From Riemerella anatipestifer (lineage in GTDB: Bacteria; Bacteroidota; Bacteroidia; Flavobacteriales; Weeksellaceae), in NCBI RefSeq assembly GCF_009663465.1, contig NZ_QXHU01000004.1, positions 82,672-146,671 of the forward strand: a stretch of 64,000 nucleotides of DNA. The letters are read 5' to 3'. The position numbers were made by a program, and so were the translations under genes. Below, piece by piece: positions 42,110-51,717 of this stretch. Each line of letters begins with the position of its first letter. Position 1 is the stretch's first letter. The notes below the pieces were generated by a model, which was not told the DNA's origin, did not search any database, and saw only the letters and a program-made list of their open reading frames with translations.

Positions 42110-45100
42110 ATGGCTTCAAATAAAATACAATTCAGAAGTATTCACGAATTAAAAGACCCAACGCTTAATAATAAGTTGGCTCAGAAGGAATTTCAGAACG
42201 AAATTCCCGTAGATGAGTTCTTGGGCAATGATGATAAGATGAATAATTCCGGAACGAGTAGAAGAGACTTTCTTAAGCTATTAGGATTCTCTACTGCTGC
42301 GGTTACTTTAGCTGCGTGTGAGTCTCCGGTAATCAAAACAATTCCTTATGTTGTAAAACCTCATAATATTATTCCTGGGGTGCCTAACTACTTTGCGTCT
42401 TCATTCTTTGATGGATATGATTTTGCAAGTGTTTTGGTAAAAACAAGAGAAGGAAGACCTATCAAAATAGAACCGAATCCAGTAGCAGGTTCTTTGGGGA
42501 AAACTAACGCTAGAGTTCAGGCAGGATTGTTATCACTGTATGATAATGATAAATTAAAACAGCCGAAGCTAGATGGTAAAGATGAAACTTTTGATAAAGT
42601 AGATGATTTTGTTATCAAAGGATTGGAGGAAGCTAAGGCTTCAAACAAGAAAATTGTTTTACTATCTCACTCTTTTGCGAGTCCTACTTTTAAGAAGTTA
42701 TTTGGCGATTTCAAAGCAAAATATCCTAATGCAGAATTAGTAACATATGATGCTATACCTTACGCAGCAGCTTTAGATGCCGCAGAGGAAGTTTTCGGAC
42801 AAAGAGCATTACCTGTTTATGATTTGTCTCAAACTGAATTGGTAGTATCTTTCCAAGCAGATTTCTTAGGAGATTATAATGCAGGGTCTTTAGAGACTTC
42901 TTATGCAGTTGCTAGAAAACCAGGCGCTAATATGCTTCGTCATATTCAGGTGGAGTCTAATATGTCTCTTACTGGAGCTAACGCGGATACTAGGTTGAGA
43001 ATGAAACCTAGCGAAGTGTATAAGACATTGGTAGAGGTTTACAACGGACTTAATGGTTCTACTTCTAACCAAGTAGCTGCTAAGATTGTTGCAGAACTTA
43101 AGGCAAAAGGTAGCAAAGCTGTTGTATTTGCAGATGGTTCTAAAGCAGCTTATGTTTTAGCCCATTTAATCAACCAGAAATTAGCTTCTGTAGCGTTTAC
43201 AGGAAAGGCTAATTATCTAAAAGAATATAATACTCAGAAATTTAATGAGTTTGTAACTTGGCTTAACTCTGGTCAGGTAGGGGTGCTTATTTCTAATAAT
43301 GTTAATCCTATCTATTCTTACAAAACAGGTGCTAAGCTTAAGGAAGCTATTAAGAAAGTACCTTATCATATAGCTGTAACACAGAAGAAAGATGAGATGT
43401 ATCAAGTAGCTAAAGCAGCTATTCCTGTTGCTAATTGGCTAGAGTCTTGGGGAGATATAATGCCTGAGACAGGAGCATACTCTTTAATGCAGCCTACAAT
43501 TCAGAAAATTTATAAATCAAGGCAAATAGAAGAGTCTTTATTAGTATGGACTAATGGTAAAAATCATCCTGCTAATAACTACTATGCTTATCTTAAGGCT
43601 AATGCCTCAACTATTTTAGGAGAGACTTCTTTCAATAAAGGTTTATATAATGCATTTAATAGTGTTGCTGTAGGTAGTACTTTATCGTACGCAGGTGGTA
43701 ATGCAAGTGGAGCAGTAGCAGAATTATCACAATTCAAATCAAGTGATTTAGAATTGGTGCTTTATACAAAAACTTCTATGGGAGACGGTACTCAAGCCAA
43801 TAACCCTTGGTTACAGGAGTTACCAGACCCTATTTCTAGATTGTCGTGGGATAACTATCTAACGGTATCTCCTAAAGACGCGGAAAGACTAGGATTAGAG
43901 AATGAACTTAACGGAAGAATGCAGTTAGACGGTTCTAAAGTTAATGTTACCGTTAATGGAGTTACTATAGAAAATGTACCTGTATTCATTCAACCAGGAC
44001 AGGCTGATGGCTCTGTAGGGTTAGCTTTAGGGTATGGTAAAAAAGATTCAGGAAAGGTAGCTGAGACAGGTGTTAATGCTTATCCTTTATTTGACGGATA
44101 TAACTTAGCGGTTTCTAATGTTAAAATAGAGAAAGTTTCTGGTGAGCATGAGTTTGCTGGAATGCAGCTTCAAAACACTCTAATGGGGCGTTATGAAATT
44201 GCTAGAGAAGTTTCTTTAGATACTTTCCTTAATGTTCCTTTTGATGACCACCTTAAAGGTTGGAATAAGCCTTTGGAATACCACACTATCAACGGTGCTT
44301 TACCAGCAGGTAAAATTACGCTTTGGGACGCTTATGATGATACAGATGGTCCACACTTCAATTTATCAGTAGACTTAAATGCTTGTACTGGTTGTGGAGC
44401 CTGTGTAATTGCATGTCAAGCAGAAAACAATACACCAGTAGTAGGTAAAGAAGAGGTAAGAATGTCTAGAGATATGTACTGGTTGAGAATAGACCGTTAC
44501 TACTCTGCAAAAGAAAAAATTGAGGTTAAAGAAGGTCTAGATAGAGGTCTAGATGTTCCTAACCTTTATGATATTCTTATCCAACCAAATGAGAGTCCAG
44601 ATGTGATTTTCCAACCAGTGATGTGTCAGCATTGTAACCATGCACCTTGTGAAACGGTTTGTCCAGTAGCTGCGACTTCTCACGGTAAACAAGGGCAAAA
44701 CCAAATGGCTTACAACAGATGTATTGGTACTAGATATTGTGCAAACAACTGTCCATACAAAGTAAGAAGATTCAACTGGTTTACTTACAATTTGAACGAT
44801 AAGTTTGACTTCAATATGAATAACGATTTAGGAAGAATGGTACTAAATCCAGATGTTGTGGTAAGAACCAGAGGGGTTATGGAGAAGTGTTCTATGTGTA
44901 TCCAAATGACACAAAGTACAATTCTAGAAGCTAAGAAAGATGGTAGAAAAGTACAAGATGGAGAGTTCCAGACGGCTTGTTCTAAGGCTTGTTCTACAGG
45001 AGCTATGACTTTCGGTGATATGAATGATAAATCTTCTAAAGTAAGAGAGTTATTCAAAGATGAAAGAAGATACTTCTTACTAGAGGAGATAGGAACTAAA

Positions 45101-45160
45101 CCGAATGTATTCTATCATACTAAAGTTAGAAATAGAAAAGAAGAAGAAAATAAAATTTAA
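42110..45160 (+). CDS. actB: Alternative complex III subunit B (molybdopterin-like / iron-sulfur)
   Basis: 1016 residues, a fusion of a molybdopterin-oxidoreductase-like domain (about 80-740) and a ferredoxin-like iron-sulfur domain (about 745-1000). A Tat-type signal lies inside the N-terminus (SRRDFLKLLGFSTAAVTLAA, near 50-70), as in the Bacteroidota form called TAT-variant-translocated. The cluster ligands are CTGCGACVIACQAENN near 758, CQHCNHAPCETVCP, CIGTRYCANNCPYK and CSMCIQ with CSKACSTGA. In this family the first domain has lost the molybdenum cofactor (known from ACIII structures). It passes electrons from ActC to the haem subunits. Confidence 0.95.
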   Translation: MASNKIQFRSIHELKDPTLNNKLAQKEFQNEIPVDEFLGNDDKMNNSGTSRRDFLKLLGFSTAAVTLAACESPVIKTIPYVVKPHNIIPGVPNYFASSFFDGYDFASVLVKTREGRPIKIEPNPVAGSLGKTNARVQAGLLSLYDNDKLKQPKLDGKDETFDKVDDFVIKGLEEAKASNKKIVLLSHSFASPTFKKLFGDFKAKYPNAELVTYDAIPYAAALDAAEEVFGQRALPVYDLSQTELVVSFQADFLGDYNAGSLETSYAVARKPGANMLRHIQVESNMSLTGANADTRLRMKPSEVYKTLVEVYNGLNGSTSNQVAAKIVAELKAKGSKAVVFADGSKAAYVLAHLINQKLASVAFTGKANYLKEYNTQKFNEFVTWLNSGQVGVLISNNVNPIYSYKTGAKLKEAIKKVPYHIAVTQKKDEMYQVAKAAIPVANWLESWGDIMPETGAYSLMQPTIQKIYKSRQIEESLLVWTNGKNHPANNYYAYLKANASTILGETSFNKGLYNAFNSVAVGSTLSYAGGNASGAVAELSQFKSSDLELVLYTKTSMGDGTQANNPWLQELPDPISRLSWDNYLTVSPKDAERLGLENELNGRMQLDGSKVNVTVNGVTIENVPVFIQPGQADGSVGLALGYGKKDSGKVAETGVNAYPLFDGYNLAVSNVKIEKVSGEHEFAGMQLQNTLMGRYEIAREVSLDTFLNVPFDDHLKGWNKPLEYHTINGALPAGKITLWDAYDDTDGPHFNLSVDLNACTGCGACVIACQAENNTPVVGKEEVRMSRDMYWLRIDRYYSAKEKIEVKEGLDRGLDVPNLYDILIQPNESPDVIFQPVMCQHCNHAPCETVCPVAATSHGKQGQNQMAYNRCIGTRYCANNCPYKVRRFNWFTYNLNDKFDFNMNNDLGRMVLNPDVVVRTRGVMEKCSMCIQMTQSTILEAKKDGRKVQDGEFQTACSKACSTGAMTFGDMNDKSSKVRELFKDERRYFLLEEIGTKPNVFYHTKVRNRKEEENKI

Positions 45161-45177
45161 TTATAAATAGGTAAAAA

Positions 45178-46575
45178 ATGTCAGGACATTACGAAGCTCC
45201 AATTAGGGAACCTTTAATTATAGGGCATAAAACTTATCACGATATTACAGAAGATATCGTAAAGCCTATAGAAGAAAGAGCAGGTAAGTTATGGTGGGCG
45301 TCTTTATACGCAGCCTTAGTGTTATTCATTTATGGATTTGGCTGTATAGCTTATACCATTGGTACTGGTATCGGTGCTTGGGGGCTCAATAGAACTATCA
45401 ACTGGGGTTGGGATATTACCAACTTCGTATGGTGGGTAGGTATCGGGCACGCAGGTACACTTATATCAGCTGTACTCTTACTATTTAGACAAAGATGGAG
45501 AATGTCTGTGAACCGTTCCGCTGAAGCGATGACTATCTTTGCGGTAGTTCAGGCAGCTATTTTCCCAGTGATACATATGGGTAGAGTTTGGGTTGGTTAT
45601 TGGGTGTTCCCGTTACCTAACCAGTTTGGCTCTCTTTGGACAAACTTTAACTCTCCTTTACTTTGGGACGTATTTGCTATCTCTACTTATTTCTCTGTAT
45701 CGGTAGTATTCTGGTTTATGGGACTTATTCCTGACTTTGCAATGATTAGAGATAGAGCTAAAACACCATTTACTAAGAAGATATATACAATATTAGCTTT
45801 TGGTTGGGGTGGTAAGGCTAAGCACTGGCAAAGATTTGAAGAATTATCACTTGTGTTAGCGGGCTTAGCAACACCTTTGGTATTCTCGGTACACACTACG
45901 GTATCTTTTGACTTTGCTACTTCGGTAATTAAGGGTTGGCATTCAACCATTTATCCTCCTTACTTCGTGGCAGGAGCTATCTTCTCAGGGTTTGCAATGG
46001 TACAAACTCTATTATTAGTAGCTAGAAAAGTATGCCACTTAGAGGAGTACATTACAATGTACCACATTGAGATAATGAACATCGTTATCATCGTTACAGG
46101 TGGTATGGTAACTGTGGCTTATGCAGCAGAGTATTTCATCGCTTGGTATTCTGGAAGTCGTTACGAAGACTTTGCATACTTAACGCCAGGTGCAGCTACA
46201 GGACCTTATTGGTGGGCATTTTGGGCACTAATTATATGTAACTTAGTGATTCCTGCATTATTCTGGTTCAAGAGAGTAAGAACTAATATTTTTGCAACAT
46301 TTATTATTGCATTAGTAATTAACATAGGTATGTGGTTTGAGCGTTTTGATATCATTGTTATTAACCTTTCTAGAGACTATCTACCTGGTTCTTGGACAAT
46401 GTTTAAACCAACCATTATTGATGTAGGCGTTTATTTAGGAACTATAGGATTCTTCTCTGTATTGTTCTTATTATACGCTAGAACATTCCCTGTAATTGCG
46501 CAGGCTGAATTGAAGAGTATTTTGAAAATTTCAGGTGAAACTTATAAAGCAAAAGAAGGAGATGAGCACCACTAA
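45178..46575 (+). CDS. actC: Alternative complex III subunit C (NrfD/PsrC-like)
   Basis: A polytopic membrane protein of the NrfD/PsrC family with about ten hydrophobic segments over 465 residues. It is the quinol-binding membrane subunit of alternative complex III. NrfD-type text includes NWGWDITNFVWWVGIGHAGT and VFSVHTTVSFDFATSVIKGWH. The C-terminus overlaps the start of actD (ATG at 46562, before the actC stop at 46573-46575), so translation is coupled. Confidence 0.95.
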   Translation: MSGHYEAPIREPLIIGHKTYHDITEDIVKPIEERAGKLWWASLYAALVLFIYGFGCIAYTIGTGIGAWGLNRTINWGWDITNFVWWVGIGHAGTLISAVLLLFRQRWRMSVNRSAEAMTIFAVVQAAIFPVIHMGRVWVGYWVFPLPNQFGSLWTNFNSPLLWDVFAISTYFSVSVVFWFMGLIPDFAMIRDRAKTPFTKKIYTILAFGWGGKAKHWQRFEELSLVLAGLATPLVFSVHTTVSFDFATSVIKGWHSTIYPPYFVAGAIFSGFAMVQTLLLVARKVCHLEEYITMYHIEIMNIVIIVTGGMVTVAYAAEYFIAWYSGSRYEDFAYLTPGAATGPYWWAFWALIICNLVIPALFWFKRVRTNIFATFIIALVINIGMWFERFDIIVINLSRDYLPGSWTMFKPTIIDVGVYLGTIGFFSVLFLLYARTFPVIAQAELKSILKISGETYKAKEGDEHH

Positions 46576-47083
46576 AAGAATATACGGACTTTACGGCGAT
46601 GATGATGATTTAATGCACGGCGTAAAGGCTTTCAGAGAAAGAGGTATTGAAATAGAGGAGGTTTATACCCCTTTTCCAGTACACGGTTTAGATAAGGCAC
46701 TAGGTTTAAAGAAAACTAGAATTTCAGATGCCGCATTCATCTACGCAGTTTATGGTGTGATGATAGGAGCTCTTACAACGTGGTATACTATGAACCATGA
46801 TTGGCCTCAAAACATAGGTGGTAAGCCAGCTTTTGACTGGGCTCATAATATGCCAGCTTTTGTGGTACCAATGTTTGAGTTAATGGTATTTTGTTCGGCA
46901 CACTTAATGTCTCTTACTTTCTTATTTAGAAATAAGATGTACCCAGGAGCTAAGCCACAAAACCCAGATCCAAGGACGACAGATGATAAGTTTATGATGG
47001 AGTTTGTGTCTTCTGATGTAGAGACTATTAAACAACTTCTTATAGATACAGGAGTAGAAGAAATAACTGTAAAAGATGCTTAA
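46562..47083 (+). CDS. actD: Alternative complex III subunit D (DUF3341)
   Basis: A DUF3341 membrane protein with two hydrophobic segments (about 65-85 and 100-125). Family text: RIYGLYGDDDDLMHGVKAFRE at the start and PFPVHGLDKALGLKKTRI near 40. I choose the ATG at 46562 (MSTTKRIYGLYG) over an upstream in-frame ATG at 46535, which lies well inside actC and adds only a non-conserved basic stretch. Confidence 0.93.
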   Translation: MSTTKRIYGLYGDDDDLMHGVKAFRERGIEIEEVYTPFPVHGLDKALGLKKTRISDAAFIYAVYGVMIGALTTWYTMNHDWPQNIGGKPAFDWAHNMPAFVVPMFELMVFCSAHLMSLTFLFRNKMYPGAKPQNPDPRTTDDKFMMEFVSSDVETIKQLLIDTGVEEITVKDA

Positions 47084-47084
47084 A

Positions 47085-47762
47085 ATGAAGAAAAATATTT
47101 TTAAATTATCAGGTATCTTTGGTGTGTTAGCAATGGTTTTGAATTCTTGCGGACCTAAAGAAAATCCACCGTTGGTGTATTTCCCAGATATGTATTTTCC
47201 AGTGGCTTATGATCCGCTAATGAAAGCAGCAGATCCTTATTCTAAGCATGAGAATGAAATTCCTGCTTTTGTTAAGAATAACGGTGCTACGGCTTTAGCA
47301 ACAGTAGAGGGAACTGTATCTCAAAATCCAGAAGGTTTAGCAGAAAGCACCCCTGGGGCTGCAATGACGGCAGATGAGTATAATGCAGGATATGATGCAT
47401 CAAAAGCAATAGTAGAGTCTCCATTAAATCCAGCAAATAAAGCTAAAGATTTAGCAAGAGGAAAGCATTTATATGAAATAACTTGTGCTGCTTGTCATGG
47501 TACAGCAGGAGATGGTCAAGGACCAATAGTTCAATCTGGAGCTTACTTGGGAGTGCCTAAGTATGCAGATAGACAAATTACAGTAGGATCTGTTCACTAT
47601 GTATTAACTTATGGTAGAAATGCTATGGGGTCTTATGCAGGGCAGCTAAAGCCAGGTGATAGATGGAGAGTTTCTATGTATGTAATGGATGCATTTAAAG
47701 GAGCAGCATTGCCTGCACCTGCAGAAGCATCTGCAGATCAAACAAAAAACAATACTAAATAA
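47085..47762 (+). CDS. actE: Alternative complex III subunit E (monohaem cytochrome c lipoprotein)
   Basis: A lipoprotein (MKKNIFKLSGIFGVLAMVLN followed by SC; acylated Cys near 22) with one c-type haem motif CAACHGTAGDGQGPI near 132 and the distal Met ligand probably in NAMGSYAGQL. It carries electrons on the periplasmic face of the complex. An alternative in-frame ATG lies at 47076, three codons earlier; the later one gives the cleaner lipoprotein signal. The C-terminus is Ala-rich and low in complexity. Confidence 0.92.
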   Translation: MKKNIFKLSGIFGVLAMVLNSCGPKENPPLVYFPDMYFPVAYDPLMKAADPYSKHENEIPAFVKNNGATALATVEGTVSQNPEGLAESTPGAAMTADEYNAGYDASKAIVESPLNPANKAKDLARGKHLYEITCAACHGTAGDGQGPIVQSGAYLGVPKYADRQITVGSVHYVLTYGRNAMGSYAGQLKPGDRWRVSMYVMDAFKGAALPAPAEASADQTKNNTK

Positions 47763-47776
47763 TAAAACTAAAGAAA

Positions 47777-49108
47777 ATGTATAGTTTTTCACCAAAATTA
47801 AGATTATATTCTATCGTATTCATCATTTTGGGATTGGTGCTTTTCGGTGCAGGGTATTTTATGAATCATGGAATAGATGAGGCTAAAATAGAGCATATGA
47901 TGGAAGCAGTACATGCTTCAGGTCACCATAATCCTACTCATTCTAGTGAACTTGTAGGTCCTCAGGATCATGCAACTCATTTAGAACACGCAAAAATGCA
48001 AGTGCACAATCAGCCTTTAGCAGCTATTCACTCTGTGGCGGTTTTCTTCTTCGGACTTAGTTGCTGTGTAATGTTTTTCTACTCAGTTCAGCATGCGGCT
48101 CATGCAGGGTGGTCTATTATCATTACTAGAGTAATGGAGGCTATTGGAGCTTACATTCCTTACGGTGGGGCGATTCTTATCATTATAATGATTTTAAATG
48201 TAACTCATAATGGGCATCTTTTTCACTGGATGGATTCTGAACTTACAGATCCAAACAGTCCTCATTTTGATGTTATTTTATACGAAAAGAAGAAGTTTTT
48301 GAATATTCCTTTCTATGTTGTAAGAAATATTATATATGTACTTGGAGCTTCTTTCTTCGCTTGGAAACTTAGATCTATGTCTAAGAAAGTAGATGAGACT
48401 AAATCTTTAAGAGACTACCAAATGCTTTATAGATGGAGTGTAGGTTATATTGCTTTCTTCGGATTTGCTTCTGCATTATGGGCGTGGGATTGGTTAATGT
48501 CTATAGATCCTCACTGGTACTCTACTATGTATATTTGGTATTCTATGGTGAGTTGTTTAGCAAGTGCTATAGCTGCTATTATCCTAGTAAGTGTTTACCT
48601 TAAGAAGAAAGGCTTCTTGCCTCAGTTTAATGATAATCATTTACATGATTTAGGTAAGTATCTTTTCGCTACAAGTATGCTATGGACTTATACTTGGTTT
48701 GCACAGTTTATGCTTTATTGGTATGCAAATGTACCTGAAGAAGTAAATTATTTCTTTGGAAGATTTGAGTACTATGCACCGACTTTCTTGCCAATGTTAA
48801 TCCTTAACTTCTTAATACCTTTATTAGTAATGGTAAGTAGTAGTATTAAGAGAAATTATAAAGTGGTAACTACTATGGCGGTGGTTGTAATTATTGGTCA
48901 CATTGTGGATTACTTCAATATGGTAATGCCAGGAACAGTAGGTCCTCACTGGAATAACTTTACAGTTCTATTGCTAGTTTTAGGTTCTGTTTTGTTTGTA
49001 GTAGGTTTATTCGTATTCGTAACTATGACACAACTTTCTAAGATGAAACTTATTCCTAAAGGAAACCCTTACTTACACGAATCTGAAATCTATGAATATC
49101 CTTTCTAA
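47777..49108 (+). CDS. actF: Alternative complex III subunit F
   Basis: A polytopic NrfD-related membrane protein (about ten hydrophobic segments, 443 residues), partner of ActC. A His-rich segment near 30-75 (HMMEAVHASGHHNPTHSSEL) follows the first membrane helix. Family text: WAWDWLMSIDPHWYSTMY near 235 and LLWTYTWF-type motif LWTYTWFAQFMLYWYANVPE. Last gene of the operon; a terminator lies at 49135. No cytochrome oxidase genes follow, unlike the arrangement known from some relatives. Confidence 0.94.
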   Translation: MYSFSPKLRLYSIVFIILGLVLFGAGYFMNHGIDEAKIEHMMEAVHASGHHNPTHSSELVGPQDHATHLEHAKMQVHNQPLAAIHSVAVFFFGLSCCVMFFYSVQHAAHAGWSIIITRVMEAIGAYIPYGGAILIIIMILNVTHNGHLFHWMDSELTDPNSPHFDVILYEKKKFLNIPFYVVRNIIYVLGASFFAWKLRSMSKKVDETKSLRDYQMLYRWSVGYIAFFGFASALWAWDWLMSIDPHWYSTMYIWYSMVSCLASAIAAIILVSVYLKKKGFLPQFNDNHLHDLGKYLFATSMLWTYTWFAQFMLYWYANVPEEVNYFFGRFEYYAPTFLPMLILNFLIPLLVMVSSSIKRNYKVVTTMAVVVIIGHIVDYFNMVMPGTVGPHWNNFTVLLLVLGSVLFVVGLFVFVTMTQLSKMKLIPKGNPYLHESEIYEYPF

Positions 49109-49134
49109 TTAGAAAAGGACTATAAAATAAAATG

Positions 49135-49166
49135 AAAATCCCGATGTATTTGTCGGGATTTTATTA
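49135..49166 (+). terminator. Terminator of the act operon
   Basis: AAAATCCCGA (49135-49144) pairs exactly with TCGGGATTTT (49153-49162). Confidence 0.8.
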
Positions 49167-49172
49167 TTTTTG
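49165..49172 (+). promoter_or_regulatory. Candidate -7 box of the lipoprotein gene
   Basis: TATTTTTG, a TAnnTTTG match, directly after the act terminator and 22 bp before the lipoprotein ATG. Confidence 0.55.
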
Positions 49173-49193
49173 TGAAGATATAAATCTTAAATA

Positions 49194-50366
49194 ATGAATA
49201 AATTAAAACTATTACCAATACTTTTCTTGCTCTTCTTTACAGGTTGTAAAAAAGAGCAAGTAGATGGTAGTAACATAAGAGCATTTCAGTCGAGCATCAA
49301 TGATATGTCCTCGTCCTTAACTACGCTTGAGCAAGTCAAGTTCAATGAAGCACTTTACATTCTCAAAACATTTGGAGTAGAAGCAGATGGAGATATACAA
49401 GAGTTGAATGCATTGTCAAAATTACTTGATGGTAAAAAAGTGCCTGAAATTTTAGCGATGGCTAATGAAGTAGCAGCTAAAAATGAGTTAGAATGGTCTA
49501 GTACCTCGCCGCCATCTTTAGGAAATATGAATATTTTCCAAAGTCAAGAGCCTGCGGCTATAGACCCCAACGATGTTAAGGCTTCGTCTATTAGCTTACA
49601 GATAAATCCTGTTTCTGTTGATAGTGTATTAGGAGCTAAGGCTTTACAAGTTGTTCCAAGGTTGCTAGATACAAGAGGTAATTTAGTAGACTTTTCTAAT
49701 GCGGGGTTAGAGACAACATTGGAGATTTACAGTAATGATATAAAGCTATTAACTTCTAAAAGGCTGATGACGGATAATAATTTTAAAGGTTTTTACGTAA
49801 ACCTAGCATCTATCCCTCAAGAAAAAGTAACAGGTGGAGTAATAGATATTAAAGTAACTGTAAGAACGGCACAGAAGTTTTTACAAATGGCAAGACGAGG
49901 AATGTCTATAAATTCTAAAGTTTTAAAACAGCCGGTAGTTGATGAAACTACACCTACAGAAAGTATAGATGGAGAAATACAAGAACAACAAGATGAAACA
50001 ATAACTCAATCAAAAGAAAATACTTCCAAAGTTAAGGCTGAGCCTAAGTCTGTAGTTAGCAAATTTTTAAACAATTTGGGGAGTAATAATTTAAGAGCAG
50101 CTTATGAGATTTCTTCAAATCCAAAATGGGGTTCTTATGACCAGTTTTCTAATCCAACATCTGGTTTTGGATCTGTGAAAAATATTACAGTAAAAAATAT
50201 TTCAACCCAATCTAGTTCTGATAACTCTGCAATAGTAAATGCAAGTTACAATGTAACTGATAATAATGGTAATACTTCGGCATTAGAGGTTACTTATACA
50301 CTTAAATCAGACGGAAATAGTTGGAAAATTACAAACTATAAAATTAATTCTACACAAAAACAATAG
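49194..50366 (+). CDS. DUF6694-like lipoprotein with NTF2-like end
   Basis: 390 residues. Signal with lipobox LFFTGC (Cys near 18), then a helical DUF6694-like segment (DGSNIRAFQSSINDMSSSLT ... QVKFNEALYIL), a beta-rich middle (about 120-235), an acidic Gln/Thr-rich linker (about 240-275), and a C-terminal part (about 280-390) resembling small NTF2-like lipoprotein domains (SKFLNNLGSNNLRAAYEISS ... YTLKSDGNSWKITNYKINS). The family name is from memory. Role unknown; it sits at the outer or inner membrane surface. Confidence 0.75.
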   Translation: MNKLKLLPILFLLFFTGCKKEQVDGSNIRAFQSSINDMSSSLTTLEQVKFNEALYILKTFGVEADGDIQELNALSKLLDGKKVPEILAMANEVAAKNELEWSSTSPPSLGNMNIFQSQEPAAIDPNDVKASSISLQINPVSVDSVLGAKALQVVPRLLDTRGNLVDFSNAGLETTLEIYSNDIKLLTSKRLMTDNNFKGFYVNLASIPQEKVTGGVIDIKVTVRTAQKFLQMARRGMSINSKVLKQPVVDETTPTESIDGEIQEQQDETITQSKENTSKVKAEPKSVVSKFLNNLGSNNLRAAYEISSNPKWGSYDQFSNPTSGFGSVKNITVKNISTQSSSDNSAIVNASYNVTDNNGNTSALEVTYTLKSDGNSWKITNYKINSTQKQ

Positions 50367-50371
50367 TGCTA

Positions 50372-50908
50372 ATGGCAACTCAAGAACTCATTAAAAAATT
50401 AGAACAAACCATTGATAACATTCCAAACTTCCCTAAAGAAGGGATACAGTTTAAGGATATCACACCTATTTTTCTTAATCCAGAACTTTATGAAGAGGTC
50501 ATAGATGATTTGGTAGAGTTCAGTAAAGGTAAGGTAGATGTAGTCTGTGGTATAGAAAGCAGAGGCTTTCTTTTTGGAATAGCTGTGGCGGTAAAGTTAG
50601 GAGTTCCTTTTGTTTTAATTCGTAAGAAAGGTAAACTTCCACCTCCGTTTATTTCTCAAAAATACGATTTAGAGTATGGCTCATCAGAGATAGAAATGAA
50701 AGAAGGACAATTAAAAGCTGGAGATAGAGTTCTAATTCACGATGACCTTTTAGCAACAGGTGGAACTACTGAAGCTGCAGCAAAGCTAGTGGAGAAACAA
50801 GGCGCAAAGGTAACACAGTTTAGTTTTTTAATTGGGCTTAAGGCTCTCAAAGGAGAGGATAAATTAAAGAAATTTAACTCGGAAATTTATCAAGTGTTAG
50901 AATACTAA
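50372..50908 (+). CDS. apt: Adenine phosphoribosyltransferase
   Basis: Purine salvage: adenine plus PRPP to AMP. The N-terminus IPNFPKEGIQFKDITPIF is typical, and the PRPP loop is VLIHDDLLATGGTTEAAA near 122-139. A GTG at 50366 is in frame two codons earlier, but it overlaps the previous stop and the ATG at 50372 (MATQELIKKLE) gives the normal length of 178 residues. Confidence 0.95.
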   Translation: MATQELIKKLEQTIDNIPNFPKEGIQFKDITPIFLNPELYEEVIDDLVEFSKGKVDVVCGIESRGFLFGIAVAVKLGVPFVLIRKKGKLPPPFISQKYDLEYGSSEIEMKEGQLKAGDRVLIHDDLLATGGTTEAAAKLVEKQGAKVTQFSFLIGLKALKGEDKLKKFNSEIYQVLEY

Positions 50909-50947
50909 AAGAAAGGATTAAGTTTTGTGTATCAGAAAAGAAAAAAC

Positions 50948-50955
50948 TAAATTTG
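50948..50955 (+). promoter_or_regulatory. Candidate -7 box of the TPR-protein gene
   Basis: TAAATTTG, a perfect TAnnTTTG match, 20 bp upstream of the ATG at 50976. Confidence 0.6.
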
Positions 50956-50975
50956 CGAACTAAATAATAATCAAA

Positions 50976-51689
50976 ATGTCAGGAAAATACAATAAATTAA
51001 GTGAAGAGCAAATAAAAGAAGGAAAGGAGACTGTGGAAATATTTCAGGAATTGGATCAAACTGCACTAAAGTCTGAAAAATTTTTGGAGAAATATTCTAA
51101 ACATTTGGTTAGTGTATTTGCTTTGGTACTGGTATCTATATTGGGATATTTTGCTTATCAACAATTTATAGTAGCACCTAAGAATGAGGAGGCTATAAAA
51201 GGGTATTTAGCAGCACAGAAAAACCTGTCAGAAAGCAATAACGAACTTGCATTAGGAGGTAAATCTGCAGCTAACCCAGGTTTTTTAGGAACATACCAAG
51301 AATTTTCAGGTACTAAGGCAGGAAAACTTTCAGCATACAATGCAGGTCTACTTAAATTCAAAGAAGGAAAGTATCAAGAAGCTTATGACCTACTAGAAGC
51401 TTTCAAATCCGATAATAAGATACTAATGGCACTTAAATATGGCGCTATGGGAGATTGTCTGTCTAATCTTAATAAAGCTGATGATGCTATGGTTCAGTAT
51501 GATAAAGCATCATCTATCTCTGAGGATCCATTTACATCTTATTATTTTACAAGAAAAGCAGGTTTAGTAGCAATTGCACTAAAGAAAAATGCTGAGGCTA
51601 AAAAATATTTTGAGACTATAGATGAGAAATATCAAGATTATGATGGTGGAGCTTCAGATGCTTATATAGAAATGGTAAAATATTACTAA
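50976..51689 (+). CDS. YfgM-like membrane-anchored TPR protein
   Basis: 237 residues with one membrane helix (about 44-65: LVSVFALVLVSILGYFAYQQ) and a periplasmic tetratricopeptide-like helical domain (about 75-235, e.g. AYNAGLLKFKEGKYQEAYDL, DCLSNLNKADDAMVQYDKAS). The layout matches YfgM, which associates with the Sec translocon and periplasmic chaperones; that role is inferred from the layout. Located immediately upstream of ribH. Confidence 0.82.
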   Translation: MSGKYNKLSEEQIKEGKETVEIFQELDQTALKSEKFLEKYSKHLVSVFALVLVSILGYFAYQQFIVAPKNEEAIKGYLAAQKNLSESNNELALGGKSAANPGFLGTYQEFSGTKAGKLSAYNAGLLKFKEGKYQEAYDLLEAFKSDNKILMALKYGAMGDCLSNLNKADDAMVQYDKASSISEDPFTSYYFTRKAGLVAIALKKNAEAKKYFETIDEKYQDYDGGASDAYIEMVKYY

Positions 51690-51717
51690 ATTACATTGTA
51701 ACTCTAAAATAAAAAAT

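Noticed and set aside
40736-49108. Polysulfide reductase or nitrite reductase (Nrf) operon
   Set aside because: NrfD-like subunits alone suggested it, but the ActA multihaem protein, ActB fusion, DUF3341 ActD and ActE/ActF complete the alternative complex III set.
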